In this document: piece after piece, positions 33,619-42,841 of the stretch
How positions within the stretch are numbered: the stretch's first letter is position 1
Layout: each line of letters starts with the position of its first letter
Source: an uncultured Saprospiraceae bacterium
Lineage (GTDB): Bacteria; Bacteroidota; Bacteroidia; Chitinophagales; Saprospiraceae
NCBI GenBank assembly: GCA_937974625.1
Contig: CALJVJ010000105.1
Coordinates: 1 to 61,473 of the forward strand
Length of the DNA stretch: 61,473 bases
Reading direction: 5' to 3'
Made by a program: the position numbers and the translations under genes
The notes under the pieces: model-generated
The model's input: the letters and a program-made list of their open reading frames with translations, nothing else
Databases searched by the model: none
What the model was told of the DNA's origin: nothing

Positions 33619-36111
33619 ATGAAATCATTATTGACCCTTCTATTTTCTTTGTTGCTAACCATTGGCGCATTTTGCCAAATACAAAATCCCGATAATTTTT
33701 TCCCAGAAAAGCTAGGTGACCATTTTTATCCTCATCATTTGATTATCGACTATTTTGAGCATGTCGCCGCGAATAGCGATAAGGTACAGCTGATTGAATA
33801 TGGTCGAACTAACCAAAATAGACCTTTAGTTTTAGCTTATATTTCTACCGAAGAAAACATGATTAATTTAGAAACTATTAGGTCCAATAATCTAAGACGA
33901 ACAGGTTTAATAGATGGCAATGTAACTGCAGACGATAAGGCCATTGTTTGGTTAAGTTTTGCCGTACATGGAAATGAAGCAAGTTCTCCAAACGCAGCGG
34001 TAAAAACGCTTTATGAATTAACGAATGGCACTAATGCAGATGCGAATAAATGGCTTGAGAATACTGTGGTTATTATCGACCCAACAGTTAATCCAGATGG
34101 CTACTCTAGATATACTGATTGGAATAGAAATGTGTCTAATAAAATATTGACAACAAATCCCGTATCAAGAGAACACCAAGAACCTTGGCCAGGAGGAAGA
34201 GTGAATCATTATTTATTTGATTTAAATAGAGATTGGGCTTGGGCAACGCAGGTAGAAAGTCAGCAAAGAATACCTTATTATAGAGAATGGATGCCACATA
34301 TTCATGTAGATTTCCACGAGCAAGGACATAACAGTCCTTATTATTTTGCACCTGCAGCAGCACCCTATCACGAATATATTACAGATTTCCAAAAAGATTT
34401 CCAGACGGAGATTGGTAGAAATAACGCCAAATATTTTGACGAGCAAGGTTGGATGTATTTTACCAAAGAACGCTTTGATTTATTATATCCAAGTTATGGA
34501 GATACTTATCCGACTTTCAACGGTTCAATAGGTATGACCTATGAGCAAGCAGGACATGGACGAGCAGGTAAGGGCATAGATTTAGCGAATGGCGATACAT
34601 TGAGATTAATTGATAGAATCAATCATCATACAACTACAGCTTTATCGACCATAGAAATGAGTTCGACAAATGCCAAAAGATTGGTTGATAATTTTACAAA
34701 TTACTTTCAAACTACGACTAAAAAGCCACAAGGAGAATACACGACTTTTGTGATTAAAGGCGATAATCCATTAGATAAAATTAAAAGAATTACACGCTTA
34801 TTGGATTTACATCAAATTCGATATGGTCGAAGTACCAAAGGACAAAAAATCAAAGCACATGATTTTACCACGGGAAAAGATACAGAAGTACAGCTAAGCA
34901 GCAATGATTTAGTAATCAGTGCGTATCAACCGATGTCTGTCTTAACGCAAGTCCTTTTTGAGCCAGAAACTTTTGTCGAAGATTCTATTACCTATGATAT
35001 TACCGCTTGGGCTTTACCGTATGCGCATGGCTTAAAAGCATATGCTTCTACTCAGAAAATTACACCAGATGCTTCTTATGATTTTGCGGACCCTATGCCA
35101 CAAATGATAGATGATAATCCGTACAGTTATATTTTTAAATGGGAATCTTTAGACGATGCCGCCTTTTTAGGGGCATTGATGCAAAAAGGGCTTAGAGCAC
35201 GGGCTGCGAGCAATCCATTCACTATCAATAATGTACAATATCCGTCGGGAACTTTGATTGTCAACAGGGCAGATAATAAGCACGTCAAAGGTGGTTTTAA
35301 TGAAGTAGTACAGGCCACTGCTTATGCATTCAAAAGAAAATTAACGACGACTCCAAGTGGTTTTTCACAGAGCGGAGCAGATTTTGGCTCAGGCCAAATG
35401 AATTTAATAGATGCCCCAAAAGTATTAGTTGTTTATGGAGATGGGGTACGGACTAACTCATATGGTCAAGTATGGCATTATTTCGAAAATACGATAAAAT
35501 ATCCTTTTGTAGCTGTTTCTAATAAGCAATTGGGTAGTATGGATTTATCCGATTTTAATACCGTTATTTTAACAGATGGCCGGTTCTCAAAAGCGAATGA
35601 TAATCTAACTGGTTGGATAAAAGATGGTGGTAAATTAATTGCAATAGGTAGTTCTATTAGCAGTTTAGCAGGAAATGATGGATTTAAAATCAAAAAGAAA
35701 GATGCCGATAAAAAGAAAGCAGACACAGTAGCCGCGAAGGTTAAGAAATATGCGAACCAAGAAAGAGATTTTATTGCCAGTTTTATTCCAGGCGCTATCT
35801 TTAAAACCAAGGTCGATAATACGCACCCTTTAGCATATGGCTTACCTGACTATTATTTCACCTTAAAAACCACAAATCGAAACTACGAAGTGAGTGAAGA
35901 TTTATGGAATGTTGGATATATTGATAAGAAGCCAATGTCAACGGGTTTTGTTGGGTCAAAAGCGATGAAAAACGTGGAAGAATCAGTAGTCTTAGCTGAA
36001 CATTCTATGGGTAGAGGAAATGTCGTTTATTTAGTGGATAATCCTTTGTATCGAGCGTTTTGGGAACAAGGGGCTTTTGTCATGGGAAATGCTTTATTTA
36101 TGGTGGATTAA
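33619..36111 (+). CDS. Secreted M14-family zinc carboxypeptidase-like protein
   Basis: 830 residues. Signal peptide to about residue 20 (LLLTIGAFCQ). The M14 site is complete: HGNE with His117 and Glu120, the substrate-binding LNRDWAW (Asn203, Arg204), His233 in VDFHEQGHN as third zinc ligand, and Glu309 in MTYEQAGHG as the general base. Behind the peptidase domain (about 35-345) lies a long C-terminal region with a flavodoxin/glutaminase-like fold pattern (APKVLVVYGDG, FNTVILTDGRFS, GGKLIAIGSS). Such proteins are common in marine Bacteroidota and probably degrade external peptides. There is no T9SS tail. Terminator and convergent pepA follow. Confidence 0.93.
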   Translation: MKSLLTLLFSLLLTIGAFCQIQNPDNFFPEKLGDHFYPHHLIIDYFEHVAANSDKVQLIEYGRTNQNRPLVLAYISTEENMINLETIRSNNLRRTGLIDGNVTADDKAIVWLSFAVHGNEASSPNAAVKTLYELTNGTNADANKWLENTVVIIDPTVNPDGYSRYTDWNRNVSNKILTTNPVSREHQEPWPGGRVNHYLFDLNRDWAWATQVESQQRIPYYREWMPHIHVDFHEQGHNSPYYFAPAAAPYHEYITDFQKDFQTEIGRNNAKYFDEQGWMYFTKERFDLLYPSYGDTYPTFNGSIGMTYEQAGHGRAGKGIDLANGDTLRLIDRINHHTTTALSTIEMSSTNAKRLVDNFTNYFQTTTKKPQGEYTTFVIKGDNPLDKIKRITRLLDLHQIRYGRSTKGQKIKAHDFTTGKDTEVQLSSNDLVISAYQPMSVLTQVLFEPETFVEDSITYDITAWALPYAHGLKAYASTQKITPDASYDFADPMPQMIDDNPYSYIFKWESLDDAAFLGALMQKGLRARAASNPFTINNVQYPSGTLIVNRADNKHVKGGFNEVVQATAYAFKRKLTTTPSGFSQSGADFGSGQMNLIDAPKVLVVYGDGVRTNSYGQVWHYFENTIKYPFVAVSNKQLGSMDLSDFNTVILTDGRFSKANDNLTGWIKDGGKLIAIGSSISSLAGNDGFKIKKKDADKKKADTVAAKVKKYANQERDFIASFIPGAIFKTKVDNTHPLAYGLPDYYFTLKTTNRNYEVSEDLWNVGYIDKKPMSTGFVGSKAMKNVEESVVLAEHSMGRGNVVYLVDNPLYRAFWEQGAFVMGNALFMVD

Positions 36112-36113
36112 CT

Positions 36114-36152
36114 AAAAATCGGCTATCAAATTTATTTTGATAGCCGATTTTT
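36114..36152. terminator. Bidirectional terminator between M14 gene and pepA
   Basis: Perfect 17-bp stem AAAAATCGGCTATCAAA (36114-36130) with 36136-36152, loop TTTAT, A and T runs at the ends. It starts two bases after one stop and ends next to the other. Confidence 0.94.
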
Positions 36153-37592
36153 TTAAGAATTATATTTTTTCAAGAACTCAAAAATTAATCGAACCCCTAC
36201 ACCCGTTCCTTCCTTCGTCCTATAACTATCCGCAGCTCTCAAAAAAGCAGGCCCAGCAATATCAAAATGCAACCAAGGATAATCGGTAAAATGCTCTAAA
36301 AATTTACCAGCAGTAATTTGCCCTGCCGTAGGACCACCAATATTTTTCAGGTCCGCAATATTTGATTTTAAGGCACTACCATATTCTTTCCAAAGTGGAA
36401 ATTCTACTAACCTTTCATGGACATTTTCTCCACTATTCTCTAAATTGGATTTAACCGTTTTATCAGCTGTTCCCATATAGCAAATAGCGTGTTGTCCTAG
36501 AGAGCGTACAGCAGCACCCGTTAAAGTCGCAAAATCTAGTACTAATTCAGGGTCGTATTTTTTAGCATAATGCAAAGCATCTGCTAGGATTAATCTCCCC
36601 TCTGCATCTGTATTTAGCACTTCAACCGTGGTGCCATCATACATCGTAATCACATCTCCTGGCAAGTAAGCCTCATTTCCTACTCGATTGTCTGTAGCAG
36701 GCACTAAAGCAATCAGGTGAATTGGCAATTCCGCCTTAGCTACTGCAACCATTGCTCCGATAACCGTAGCTGCTCCTGCCATATCACATTTCATCATATC
36801 TAAAGAACCTTGTGTCGGTTTTAGGTTGATGCCGCCTGTATCAAACACAACTCCTTTGCCAACTAATACAACAGGTTTTGTATTTTTGGCTTTGGGATGT
36901 TTATACGTTAATATAGAAAATCGAGGTGGGGCAAAACTTCCTTTATTTACCGCTAACAAACCTCCCATTTTAAGGGCTTGAATTTTTGACTTGTCGAGTG
37001 TCTCTACTTCAAAACCATATGCTTCTCCTAAGGCTTCAATCTCTTCGCCCAATTTGACAGCAGTCAAATAAGATTGTGGCTCATTGACCAAATCTCTGGC
37101 TTTATAGGTAGCGTATAGAACCGCTTCTAGTTGTTCCAAGGTAGGTTGGGCAATGTCTGTAGCAAGCAAATTAATGGTTTGCGCTCCTCTCATTGCTTCT
37201 GCTCTTCCACTTAGATATTTATTGAATTGATAGCCCCCGAGTACCATTCCTTCAATATATTCAGCGATATAATTTTTGCCACTTTTGTTCAAAATAGTTA
37301 AGGCAGCAATTTTATAATGTGCAACGGCAGCAATTATTTCATTTCCAGCTCGACGATTAGCTTCCTTCTGAGAAACAGCACAATCAGCAATTTGAATAAA
37401 ATGTACCAAAATTCCCTGAGCACCTTTTGGAAAAAAAACATAACTAATTTGATTCGCTGCAGCATGTGAAAGGTAAGATTTTTCGGAGTCGGTAAGAAAC
37501 TTTCCTGCCCAAAGTAAATCTTCTTGATTTGATAAGATGAGTAAATTATCAGTTGGTTTTGGGGACTCAATTCGTTGTAGGTTAAAACTCAT
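36153..37592 (-). CDS. pepA: Leucyl aminopeptidase (M17)
   Basis: 479 residues. It is a cytosolic zinc/manganese aminopeptidase. The C-terminal catalytic domain carries VLVGKGVVFDTGGINLKP (metal Lys and Asp), MKCDMAGAATVIG, the signature NTDAEGRLILADAL and the bicarbonate-site region ATLTGA. The N-terminal half is the divergent M17 alpha/beta domain. Length is normal for the family. It is divergent from rsmA with 229 bases between starts and shares a terminator with the M14 gene, so two peptidases converge here. Confidence 0.96.
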   Translation of the reverse strand: MSFNLQRIESPKPTDNLLILSNQEDLLWAGKFLTDSEKSYLSHAAANQISYVFFPKGAQGILVHFIQIADCAVSQKEANRRAGNEIIAAVAHYKIAALTILNKSGKNYIAEYIEGMVLGGYQFNKYLSGRAEAMRGAQTINLLATDIAQPTLEQLEAVLYATYKARDLVNEPQSYLTAVKLGEEIEALGEAYGFEVETLDKSKIQALKMGGLLAVNKGSFAPPRFSILTYKHPKAKNTKPVVLVGKGVVFDTGGINLKPTQGSLDMMKCDMAGAATVIGAMVAVAKAELPIHLIALVPATDNRVGNEAYLPGDVITMYDGTTVEVLNTDAEGRLILADALHYAKKYDPELVLDFATLTGAAVRSLGQHAICYMGTADKTVKSNLENSGENVHERLVEFPLWKEYGSALKSNIADLKNIGGPTAGQITAGKFLEHFTDYPWLHFDIAGPAFLRAADSYRTKEGTGVGVRLIFEFLKKYNS

Positions 37593-37649
37593 TTTGTGTG
37601 TAGGTTTGAATATCTCGTAAGTGAAAAAAGCATAGAGCTACGATATTTG

Positions 37650-37657
37650 TATCTTTG
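37650..37657 (+). promoter_or_regulatory. Putative -7 box of rsmA
   Basis: TATCTTTG, 172 bases before the rsmA start. The long distance makes it uncertain. Confidence 0.3.
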
Positions 37658-37821
37658 CTATCTTGTTTAAAGGGAAATTCGATGATTTGTTTCTGATAAA
37701 CCCTTTTTTGTGTAAACTAGTTAGCGAAGAACAAAGAATTGAAGGTCAGCGGAAAAAATCAATTTTAACATCCGGCTCCCTGCCTTCCTCTCTTTGCCAT
37801 CCGCCATTATAAATTCAACGC

Positions 37822-38595
37822 TTGAGAGCTAAAAAATCATATGGTCAGCATTTTTTAACAAATGAAGACCTTTCTGAAAGAATTGCGGATAGTCTGCAAC
37901 TAACAGATACATACAAAAAAGTATTGGAAGTCGGTCCAGGACGAGGGATGCTGACAAAGTATTTATTGCAGCACGACTTTGAATTAGTTGTGGTGGAAGC
38001 GGATAGAGATATGGTTTTTCACTTAAAAAAACATTATCCAACATTAGCAGGGCAAATTATCCAAGAAGATTTTTTAAAAGTTCCATTAGATACTTTTTTT
38101 AAAAATGAGACTTTTGGCTTAATCGGGAATTTCCCATATAATATTTCCAGTCAGATTTTATTTAAAATGCTGGACTATAAGGCACAAATTCCAGAAATGG
38201 TCGGTATGTTTCAGAAAGAGGTGGCAGACAGAGTCATTGCTCCTCCTGGCAGCAAGACTTATGGCGTGATTAGTGTACTGATACAAGCACATTACAGCGG
38301 AGAATTGTTATTTGATGTGGACAGAGGGAACTTTAATCCACCGCCAAAGGTTCAATCTGCGGTAATCCGATTGACCCGCCGAGATGATTTTGAGTTAGGT
38401 TGCGATCCTAAATTATTTAAAAGTATTGTCAAGCAAACCTTCGGTCAGCGTCGAAAAATGATGCGAAATACGATGAAATCATTCTCTAAAGATCCTGATT
38501 TTTTAGCCAATCCATTTTTTACTAAAAGACCAGAAGAATTATCCCTGGAAGATTTTATACAAGTCACCAAATGGGTAGAAGAAATAAGGGAGTAA
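37822..38595 (+). CDS. rsmA: 16S rRNA dimethyladenosine transferase
   Basis: 257 residues. It dimethylates two adjacent adenines near the 3' end of 16S rRNA (KsgA). Motifs: N-terminal AKKSYGQHFL, SAM-binding EVGPGRGMLT, acidic VVEADRDM, and catalytic GNFPYNISS (the NxPY motif). The C-terminal helical domain ends with FGQRRKMMRNTMK. The start is TTG at 37822: an in-frame TAA at 37810 excludes any longer ATG, and RAKKSYGQHFL must begin here. It is divergent from pepA; yqeY follows 66 bases later. Confidence 0.96.
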   Translation: MRAKKSYGQHFLTNEDLSERIADSLQLTDTYKKVLEVGPGRGMLTKYLLQHDFELVVVEADRDMVFHLKKHYPTLAGQIIQEDFLKVPLDTFFKNETFGLIGNFPYNISSQILFKMLDYKAQIPEMVGMFQKEVADRVIAPPGSKTYGVISVLIQAHYSGELLFDVDRGNFNPPPKVQSAVIRLTRRDDFELGCDPKLFKSIVKQTFGQRRKMMRNTMKSFSKDPDFLANPFFTKRPEELSLEDFIQVTKWVEEIRE

Positions 38596-38621
38596 TTTAT
38601 TAGGCAGTCAATCATTTTCAT

Positions 38622-38629
38622 TAACTTTG
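38622..38629 (+). promoter_or_regulatory. Putative -7 box of yqeY
   Basis: TAACTTTG, 33 bases before the ATG at 38662. Confidence 0.45.
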
Positions 38630-38661
38630 TTATAGAATCAAAATTTAAAATTACATTCGAC

Positions 38662-39108
38662 ATGAGTTTAGAAGCAAAAATTGCGACAGATTTAAAGACA
38701 GCGATGCGCGCAAAAGACAAGGCTGCTTTGAGAAGTATTCGTGCGATTAAAGCACAAATTTTATTAGCCAAGACAGATGGCAGTGGCAAAGAACTGGATG
38801 AAGCAGCGGAAGTTAAGATGTTGCAGAAAATGGTCAAACAAAGAAAAGATTCTTTAAGTATTTTCGAAAAACAAAATAGAGCAGAACTAGCTCAAACAGA
38901 AAAAGAAGAAATAGAAGTCATCGAAAGATATTTACCAAAACAAATGGACGAAGCAGCATTAACCACCTTTTTACAAGATGTTATTGCCAAGACTGGCGCC
39001 TCTTCTATGAAAGATATGGGGAAAGTAATGGGCATGGCTTCTAAACAATTGGGTGGAAAAGCCGATGGCAAGACTATTTCTAGCATTGTTAAACAATTAC
39101 TAGGTTAA
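38662..39108 (+). CDS. yqeY: GatB/YqeY-domain protein
   Basis: 148 residues, a stand-alone YqeY protein related to the tail of GatB, the amidotransferase subunit that binds tRNA. Typical blocks: TDLKTAMRAKDKAALRSIR, MVKQRKDSLSIFEKQNRAEL, EKEEIEVIERYLPKQMDE, and MKDMGKVMGMASKQLGGKAD at the end. It is cytoplasmic; the family's role is still unclear but it is thought to bind tRNA. It is followed by a 13-base direct repeat and scpA. Confidence 0.95.
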   Translation: MSLEAKIATDLKTAMRAKDKAALRSIRAIKAQILLAKTDGSGKELDEAAEVKMLQKMVKQRKDSLSIFEKQNRAELAQTEKEEIEVIERYLPKQMDEAALTTFLQDVIAKTGASSMKDMGKVMGMASKQLGGKADGKTISSIVKQLLG

Positions 39109-39156
39109 AAAAGAGGTCTGAAGTTAGATGTGATTTGTATTAAAACGAAAGATATT

Positions 39157-39192
39157 TGACAGCTGAAAACGAAATGGTCTGACAGCTGAAAA
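39157..39192 (+). repeat. 13-base direct repeat upstream of scpA
   Basis: TGACAGCTGAAAA occurs at 39157-39169 and again at 39180-39192, a 23-base step, ending 9 bases before the scpA start. It could be a binding site for a regulator or a small duplication. Confidence 0.5.
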
Positions 39193-39201
39193 AAACTACA
39201 C

Positions 39202-39945
39202 ATGGCAGCAAACGCAACCTATACTATAAAATTAGAGCAATTTGAAGGGCCTTTTGACCTTTTACTCTTCTTTATTGAAAGAGATGAGCTTGATATTTAT
39301 AATATTCCAATTACTAAAATAACGGATGATTTCTTGGCATATATTCGGCAAATGGAAGCGTTGAATATTGATTTAGCCAGTGAGTTTATTTTAGTAGCGG
39401 CTACACTGATGCGGATTAAAGCAAAAATGTTGATACCGCGAAAGCCTGTGGATGAAGAAGGCAATGAAATTGACCCAAGGGAAGAATTAGTACAGCGCCT
39501 ATTGGAATACAAGCGTTATAAATCTGTCTTAGATGAGATGCGGGTCATGGAAGAAAAACGGTCAAAGCAAGAGGATAGAGGAAATATCTCAAGAGAATTA
39601 AAAATTCTTGCTAATAAAGCTTTGGTTGATGTAGAATTAGAATCCTTGACTTTATTCAAAATCTTAAAGACTTTTGAAAAAGTGATGGAGCGATACGAAG
39701 ATGAAAATAGCAAAAAGAAAGTCCACACCGTAGTAGATTATAATTATACGATTCAAGGTCAGCAAATATTTATTTTATCGAAATTGAAGAAAGGCGTAAA
39801 GACAGGCTTTGAAAGTATTTTTGGGAAATGCGAAAATAGAGTGCATGCTATCGTTACTTTTTTAGGTATGCTGGAATTATTAAATTTGGATAAATTACAA
39901 ATTGTGCAGGGAGAAGGAATAAACAATTTTTGGTTGACCTTGTGA
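39202..39945 (+). CDS. scpA: Segregation and condensation protein A
   Basis: 247 residues, the kleisin of the bacterial SMC-ScpAB condensin complex. The N-terminal block KLEQFEGPFDLLLFFIERDE is the family hallmark, followed by YNIPITKITDDFLAYIRQME and ASEFILVAATLMRIKAKML. The long helical middle (about 85-175) and the winged-helix C-terminus (TFLGMLELLNLDKLQIVQGE) complete it. ScpB is not in the window. A bidirectional terminator follows. Confidence 0.96.
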   Translation: MAANATYTIKLEQFEGPFDLLLFFIERDELDIYNIPITKITDDFLAYIRQMEALNIDLASEFILVAATLMRIKAKMLIPRKPVDEEGNEIDPREELVQRLLEYKRYKSVLDEMRVMEEKRSKQEDRGNISRELKILANKALVDVELESLTLFKILKTFEKVMERYEDENSKKKVHTVVDYNYTIQGQQIFILSKLKKGVKTGFESIFGKCENRVHAIVTFLGMLELLNLDKLQIVQGEGINNFWLTL

Positions 39946-39962
39946 TACCTTTTCTTTTTCCT

Positions 39963-39997
39963 AAAAAGGCGAATATCTATTGGGTATTCGCCTTTTT
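39963..39997. terminator. Bidirectional terminator between scpA and the PPOX gene
   Basis: A 13-bp perfect stem AAAAAGGCGAATA (39963-39975) with 39985-39997, A run on one side and T run on the other. It directly abuts the stop of the convergent gene at 40001. Confidence 0.9.
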
Positions 39998-40000
39998 TAA

Positions 40001-40546
40001 TTATCCCTCAAAAGCAGTTAATCCATCCAAGCTCTTGCTATTTTTTAGTTTTCGATATTCAACTAAAGCAGCTTCTCCCTTATTATCAACCCATTTTTTC
40101 ATGGTATCTCTATCTTCTTTAAATTCATAAAGTGGAACTGTATAACCACAAGCATCAGAAATACGATTTAATTTCACTTTGATAATAGAACGAGCACTTA
40201 AATAGTCTGGGAAATGTTCTTTCATAGCTTCAAATCCAGGGGTATCTCTTTCAAAAACTTCTCCTTTCCCGTACAACCGTACAATTTTAGGAGGGCCATC
40301 AAATGCACAAAACATAAAGGTAATCCGTTGATTTTCTTTTAGGTGGGCAATCGTTTCTGCACCACTTCCTGTTAAGTCCAAGTAAGCTACAGTTTGTTCA
40401 TCTAAAATTCTTAAAGAATCTAAACCTTTAGGAGAGATATTGACCAAGCCTTCTTGAGAAAGTGGAGCGGTGCTCACAAAAAATAATTTTTGTTTTTCAA
40501 TGAAAGTTTTGAGGTGTGGTGTGATTGATTCGTAAACTTTACCCAT
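40001..40546 (-). CDS. Pyridoxamine 5'-phosphate oxidase-family (FMN-binding) protein
   Basis: 181 residues from the ATG at 40546. The frame stays open to 40804, but that extension is a hydrophobic, poorly composed stretch that overlaps the divergent ygiQ gene. From MGKVYESITPHLKTFIEKQK the sequence is the split-barrel PPOX fold: KLFFVSTAPLSQEGLVNISP, VAYLDLTGSGAETIAHLKEN, ITFMFCAFDGPPKIVRLYGK. Members bind FMN or related flavins and reduce small molecules; this subgroup is often annotated only as a PPOX-family protein. The substrate is unknown. Confidence 0.9.
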   Translation of the reverse strand: MGKVYESITPHLKTFIEKQKLFFVSTAPLSQEGLVNISPKGLDSLRILDEQTVAYLDLTGSGAETIAHLKENQRITFMFCAFDGPPKIVRLYGKGEVFERDTPGFEAMKEHFPDYLSARSIIKVKLNRISDACGYTVPLYEFKEDRDTMKKWVDNKGEAALVEYRKLKNSKSLDGLTAFEG

Positions 40547-40672
40547 GATGAAAGCTTTATTTGATAATGAGGAAATTTTAGGTGTAAACAACCTATATGG
40601 TGAAAATGATTCCATAAAAGGCTTATTTTCTTTGAAAAAAAACATAAAAAAGTCATAAAAAAGAAAGGCGTT

Positions 40673-40714
40673 TACTTTTGTTAGGAAGTATGGATAGAAA
40701 AATCCGTAAATTTG
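40673..40714 (+). promoter_or_regulatory. Two -7 type boxes upstream of ygiQ
   Basis: TACTTTTG (40673-40680) and TAAATTTG (40707-40714). The second lies only 4 bases before the ATG at 40719 and, if used, would give a leaderless or nearly leaderless message. Confidence 0.4.
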
Positions 40715-40718
40715 CACT

Positions 40719-42641
40719 ATGTTAGAAATGAAAAGACCTGTAACAGATTGGCTTCCAATTACTAAAAAAGAGGTAGAAATGAGAGGCTGGGAAGAATTAG
40801 ACATCGTGCTAATTTCTGGGGATGCTTATGTAGACCATCCAGCTTTCGGTACTGCGGTGATTGGTCGAATATTGGAAAGTGAGGGGATGCGTATAGGAGT
40901 AGTGCCACAACCTAACTGGCAGGACGATTTGCGGGATTTTAAAAAAATGGGTAAACCCAAATTATTTTTTGGAATTACTTCTGGCTGTATGGATTCTATG
41001 GTCAACCATTATACGGCTAGTAAAAGAAAGCGGTCTACGGATGCGTACACCCCAGGAGGGGCGGCTAATTTTAGACCAGACTATGCAACGGTCGTTTATT
41101 CCAAAATTCTTAAAAAATTATACCCAGATGTACCTGTTTTAATCGGCGGGATAGAAGCTTCCTTGAGAAGAGTAACGCATTATGATTATTGGGCAGATAA
41201 ATTATTTCCAAATATCTTGGAAATGAGTGGCGCCGATATGTTGGTGTATGGAATGGGTGAAATGCCCTTACGGGAAATTTTACGTTTATTAAAAAAAGGC
41301 GTTCCTTTCAAATCTATCACAACTGTTCCACAAACGGCTATTGCTAGGCCACAAGCTGACGGATTACCTAAAAATAAATCTTGGGAAGATGTTTATTTGA
41401 GTTCTCACGAAAAATGTTTGAGAGATAAGCGGTCTTTTGCCGCAAATTTTAAAATAGTTGAACAAGAATCAAATAAAGTAAAAGCAAGGCGAATTATTCA
41501 AGAAACAGGTGAGAATCATTTGATTGTGAATCCACCTTACCCGCCGATGACGGAAAGTGAGATTGATACCTCTTTTGATTTGCCATACACAAGATTGCCA
41601 CATCCTAAATATGCTAAAAGAGGGTCGATTCCAGCTTATGAGATGATTCGCTTTTCTATCAATATGCACCGAGGGTGTTTTGGAGGATGTAGCTTCTGTA
41701 CCATTTCTGCTCACCAAGGGAAGTTTATCGCCAGTCGTTCAGAAAAGTCCATTATGAAAGAAGTGGAGGCAGTAACAGAAATGCCAGATTTCAAAGGATA
41801 CATTAGTGATTTAGGTGGCCCTTCTGCGAATATGTATCGCATGAAAGGAAAAGTCCAATCCATCTGTGATAAATGTGTCAGTCCCTCGTGTATTCACCCA
41901 GTAATTTGTAGTAATCTAGATACTTCCCATAAACCGCTAACGGAGTTATATAAAAAAGTAGATGCCAATCCAAAGGTCAAAAAAGCATTTGTTGGTAGTG
42001 GCATCCGTTATGATCTATTAGCAGATACGTATAATAAAAATTCGGATGGTAGTGGGGAAGAATATATGGAACAACTAGTGACTTGTCATGTTAGCGGTCG
42101 GTTGAAAGTAGCACCTGAACATACTTCTGATGCAACACTAAAAATCATGCGAAAGCCTTCTTTTAAGCATTTCCATGATTTCAAAAACAAATTTGATAGG
42201 ATTAATAAGAAGCATGGTTTAAATCAGCCATTGATTCCGTATTTTATTTCTAGTCACCCTGGGTCAGATGTAGAGGATATGGCAAATTTGGCAGCAGAGA
42301 CAAAAGATATGGGTTTCCAATTGGAACAAGTCCAAGGGTTTACACCGACCCCGATGACGGTGGCGACAATTATTTATTATACAGGACTTCATCCTTATAC
42401 TTTACAACCCGTTTATACTGCGCGTTCCAAGCAAGAAAAGAAGAATCAGCACTTATTCTTCTTTTGGCACAAAAGAGAAAATCACCAGCAAATTAGAGAA
42501 AAATTAAAGAGTATTGATAGAGAAGATTTGATAGAGAAATTGATTTCGGATAAACGAAAGCATCAGAAGCGAGAGGTACTGAAAGGGAGAGTGAGAAATT
42601 CGAATGGAAATAAGAAACGACGTTTTAAAAAGCGGAAGTAA
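40719..42641 (+). CDS. ygiQ: YgiQ-family radical SAM protein
   Basis: 640 residues, full length. An N-terminal cobalamin-binding-like region (LDIVLISGDAYVDHPAFGTA, IGVVPQPNWQ, LFFGITSGCMDSMVNHYT) precedes the radical SAM core, whose cluster motif is CX3CX2C at Cys320, Cys324 and Cys327 (RGCFGGCSFCTIS). The C-terminus is strongly basic (KGRVRNSNGNKKRRFKKRK), suggesting nucleic-acid binding. YgiQ is widely conserved, but its reaction is not established. It is divergent from the PPOX gene. Confidence 0.95.
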   Translation: MLEMKRPVTDWLPITKKEVEMRGWEELDIVLISGDAYVDHPAFGTAVIGRILESEGMRIGVVPQPNWQDDLRDFKKMGKPKLFFGITSGCMDSMVNHYTASKRKRSTDAYTPGGAANFRPDYATVVYSKILKKLYPDVPVLIGGIEASLRRVTHYDYWADKLFPNILEMSGADMLVYGMGEMPLREILRLLKKGVPFKSITTVPQTAIARPQADGLPKNKSWEDVYLSSHEKCLRDKRSFAANFKIVEQESNKVKARRIIQETGENHLIVNPPYPPMTESEIDTSFDLPYTRLPHPKYAKRGSIPAYEMIRFSINMHRGCFGGCSFCTISAHQGKFIASRSEKSIMKEVEAVTEMPDFKGYISDLGGPSANMYRMKGKVQSICDKCVSPSCIHPVICSNLDTSHKPLTELYKKVDANPKVKKAFVGSGIRYDLLADTYNKNSDGSGEEYMEQLVTCHVSGRLKVAPEHTSDATLKIMRKPSFKHFHDFKNKFDRINKKHGLNQPLIPYFISSHPGSDVEDMANLAAETKDMGFQLEQVQGFTPTPMTVATIIYYTGLHPYTLQPVYTARSKQEKKNQHLFFFWHKRENHQQIREKLKSIDREDLIEKLISDKRKHQKREVLKGRVRNSNGNKKRRFKKRK

Positions 42642-42841
42642 TTTGATACTTACTTGTTAATTTTTGGTTAAAATCCTCAATCAAATCCTAATACAAAAAG
42701 AGAACATTTTAAATTAGCGCAGCTTTCCAGAAAATTAAGCATCTTTGCTTTACTTTTTAACAAAATCGGATACTGAATAAATAGTAAAAAGCACTATTTT
42801 TACGTTTCTTTCCAATATAAGTCAATAAAACACCCAAGTAT

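Noticed and set aside
38445..38837. 130-codon minus-strand frame spanning the end of rsmA and yqeY
   Set aside because: Overlaps two conserved genes in antisense; composition is serine/isoleucine-rich as expected for a shadow frame.
40547..40804. N-terminal extension of the PPOX-family protein (open frame to 40804)
   Set aside because: The extension is a phenylalanine-rich stretch without family similarity and overlaps the divergent ygiQ start; the PPOX fold begins at the ATG at 40546.
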